Below, piece by piece: positions 15,008 to 15,024 of a stretch of 15,024 nt of DNA. The position numbers were made by a program, and so were the translations under genes. A model generated the notes under the pieces. The model did not search any database, had not been told where the DNA came from, and worked only from the letters and a program-made list of their open reading frames with translations. The stretch lies in assembly GCA_045106055.1 (NCBI GenBank), contig JBGCED010000088.1:1-15024 (forward strand). The letters are read 5' to 3'. This stretch comes from JBGCED01 sp045106055 (lineage in GTDB: Bacteria; Pseudomonadota; Alphaproteobacteria; CBDDJK01). Numbering within the stretch: the stretch's first letter is position 1; every line of letters starts with the position of its first letter.

Positions 15008-15024
15008 ATATATTTTTGCGCTTA

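Overview
The window reads as ordinary, gene-dense chromosome from a bacterium of moderate GC content, most likely an alphaproteobacterium. The grounds are the alphaproteobacterial-type NtrB kinase (H-box AHEVKNPLSGIRGAAQL), a lysC gene directly followed by ptsP, an Obg protein without a long C-terminal extension, and a TakP-like TRAP binding protein. This assignment comes from remembered family features, not from a database search.

Layout. Positions 31-546 (minus) carry ssb, divergent from obg/cgtA at 664-1641; a perfect 18-bp palindrome lies between them. Positions 1649-1998 hold a tandem array of a 79-bp non-coding element. Then come lysC (2096-3313) and ptsP (3319-5691), five bases apart. 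A second array of the same element family, in the opposite orientation and with a longer unit (105-106 bp), fills 5731-5966 and ends at the ribosome binding site of the next gene. Positions 5977-9599 form a likely operon: a four-cluster polyferredoxin (AorA-like), a tungsten-type aldehyde:ferredoxin oxidoreductase (AorB-like) and a TRAP substrate-binding lipoprotein. It closes with a strong intrinsic terminator at 9622-9663. On the minus strand, read from right to left, are tRNA-Asn(GUU), an RND efflux permease, a CcsA/YpjD-like membrane protein and an NtrB-like histidine kinase. The last three are packed as one operon that converges on the TRAP gene.

How they fit. lysC starts the aspartate-family amino acid pathway, and ptsP feeds phosphate from PEP into the nitrogen PTS. 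The aor pair would move electrons between an aldehyde/acid couple and ferredoxin-like carriers; the neighbouring binding protein hints at uptake of a small carboxylate or 2-oxoacid. Missing partners are notable: no AorC (FAD subunit), no DctQ/DctM TRAP membrane subunits, no ntrC next to ntrB and no membrane-fusion gene next to the RND pump.

I do not see a clearly new defence or mobile system. The least explained structure is the repeat family. Its two arrays point in opposite directions around lysC-ptsP, show signs of slippage and internal duplication, and keep a hairpin that folds best as RNA from one particular strand of the element.
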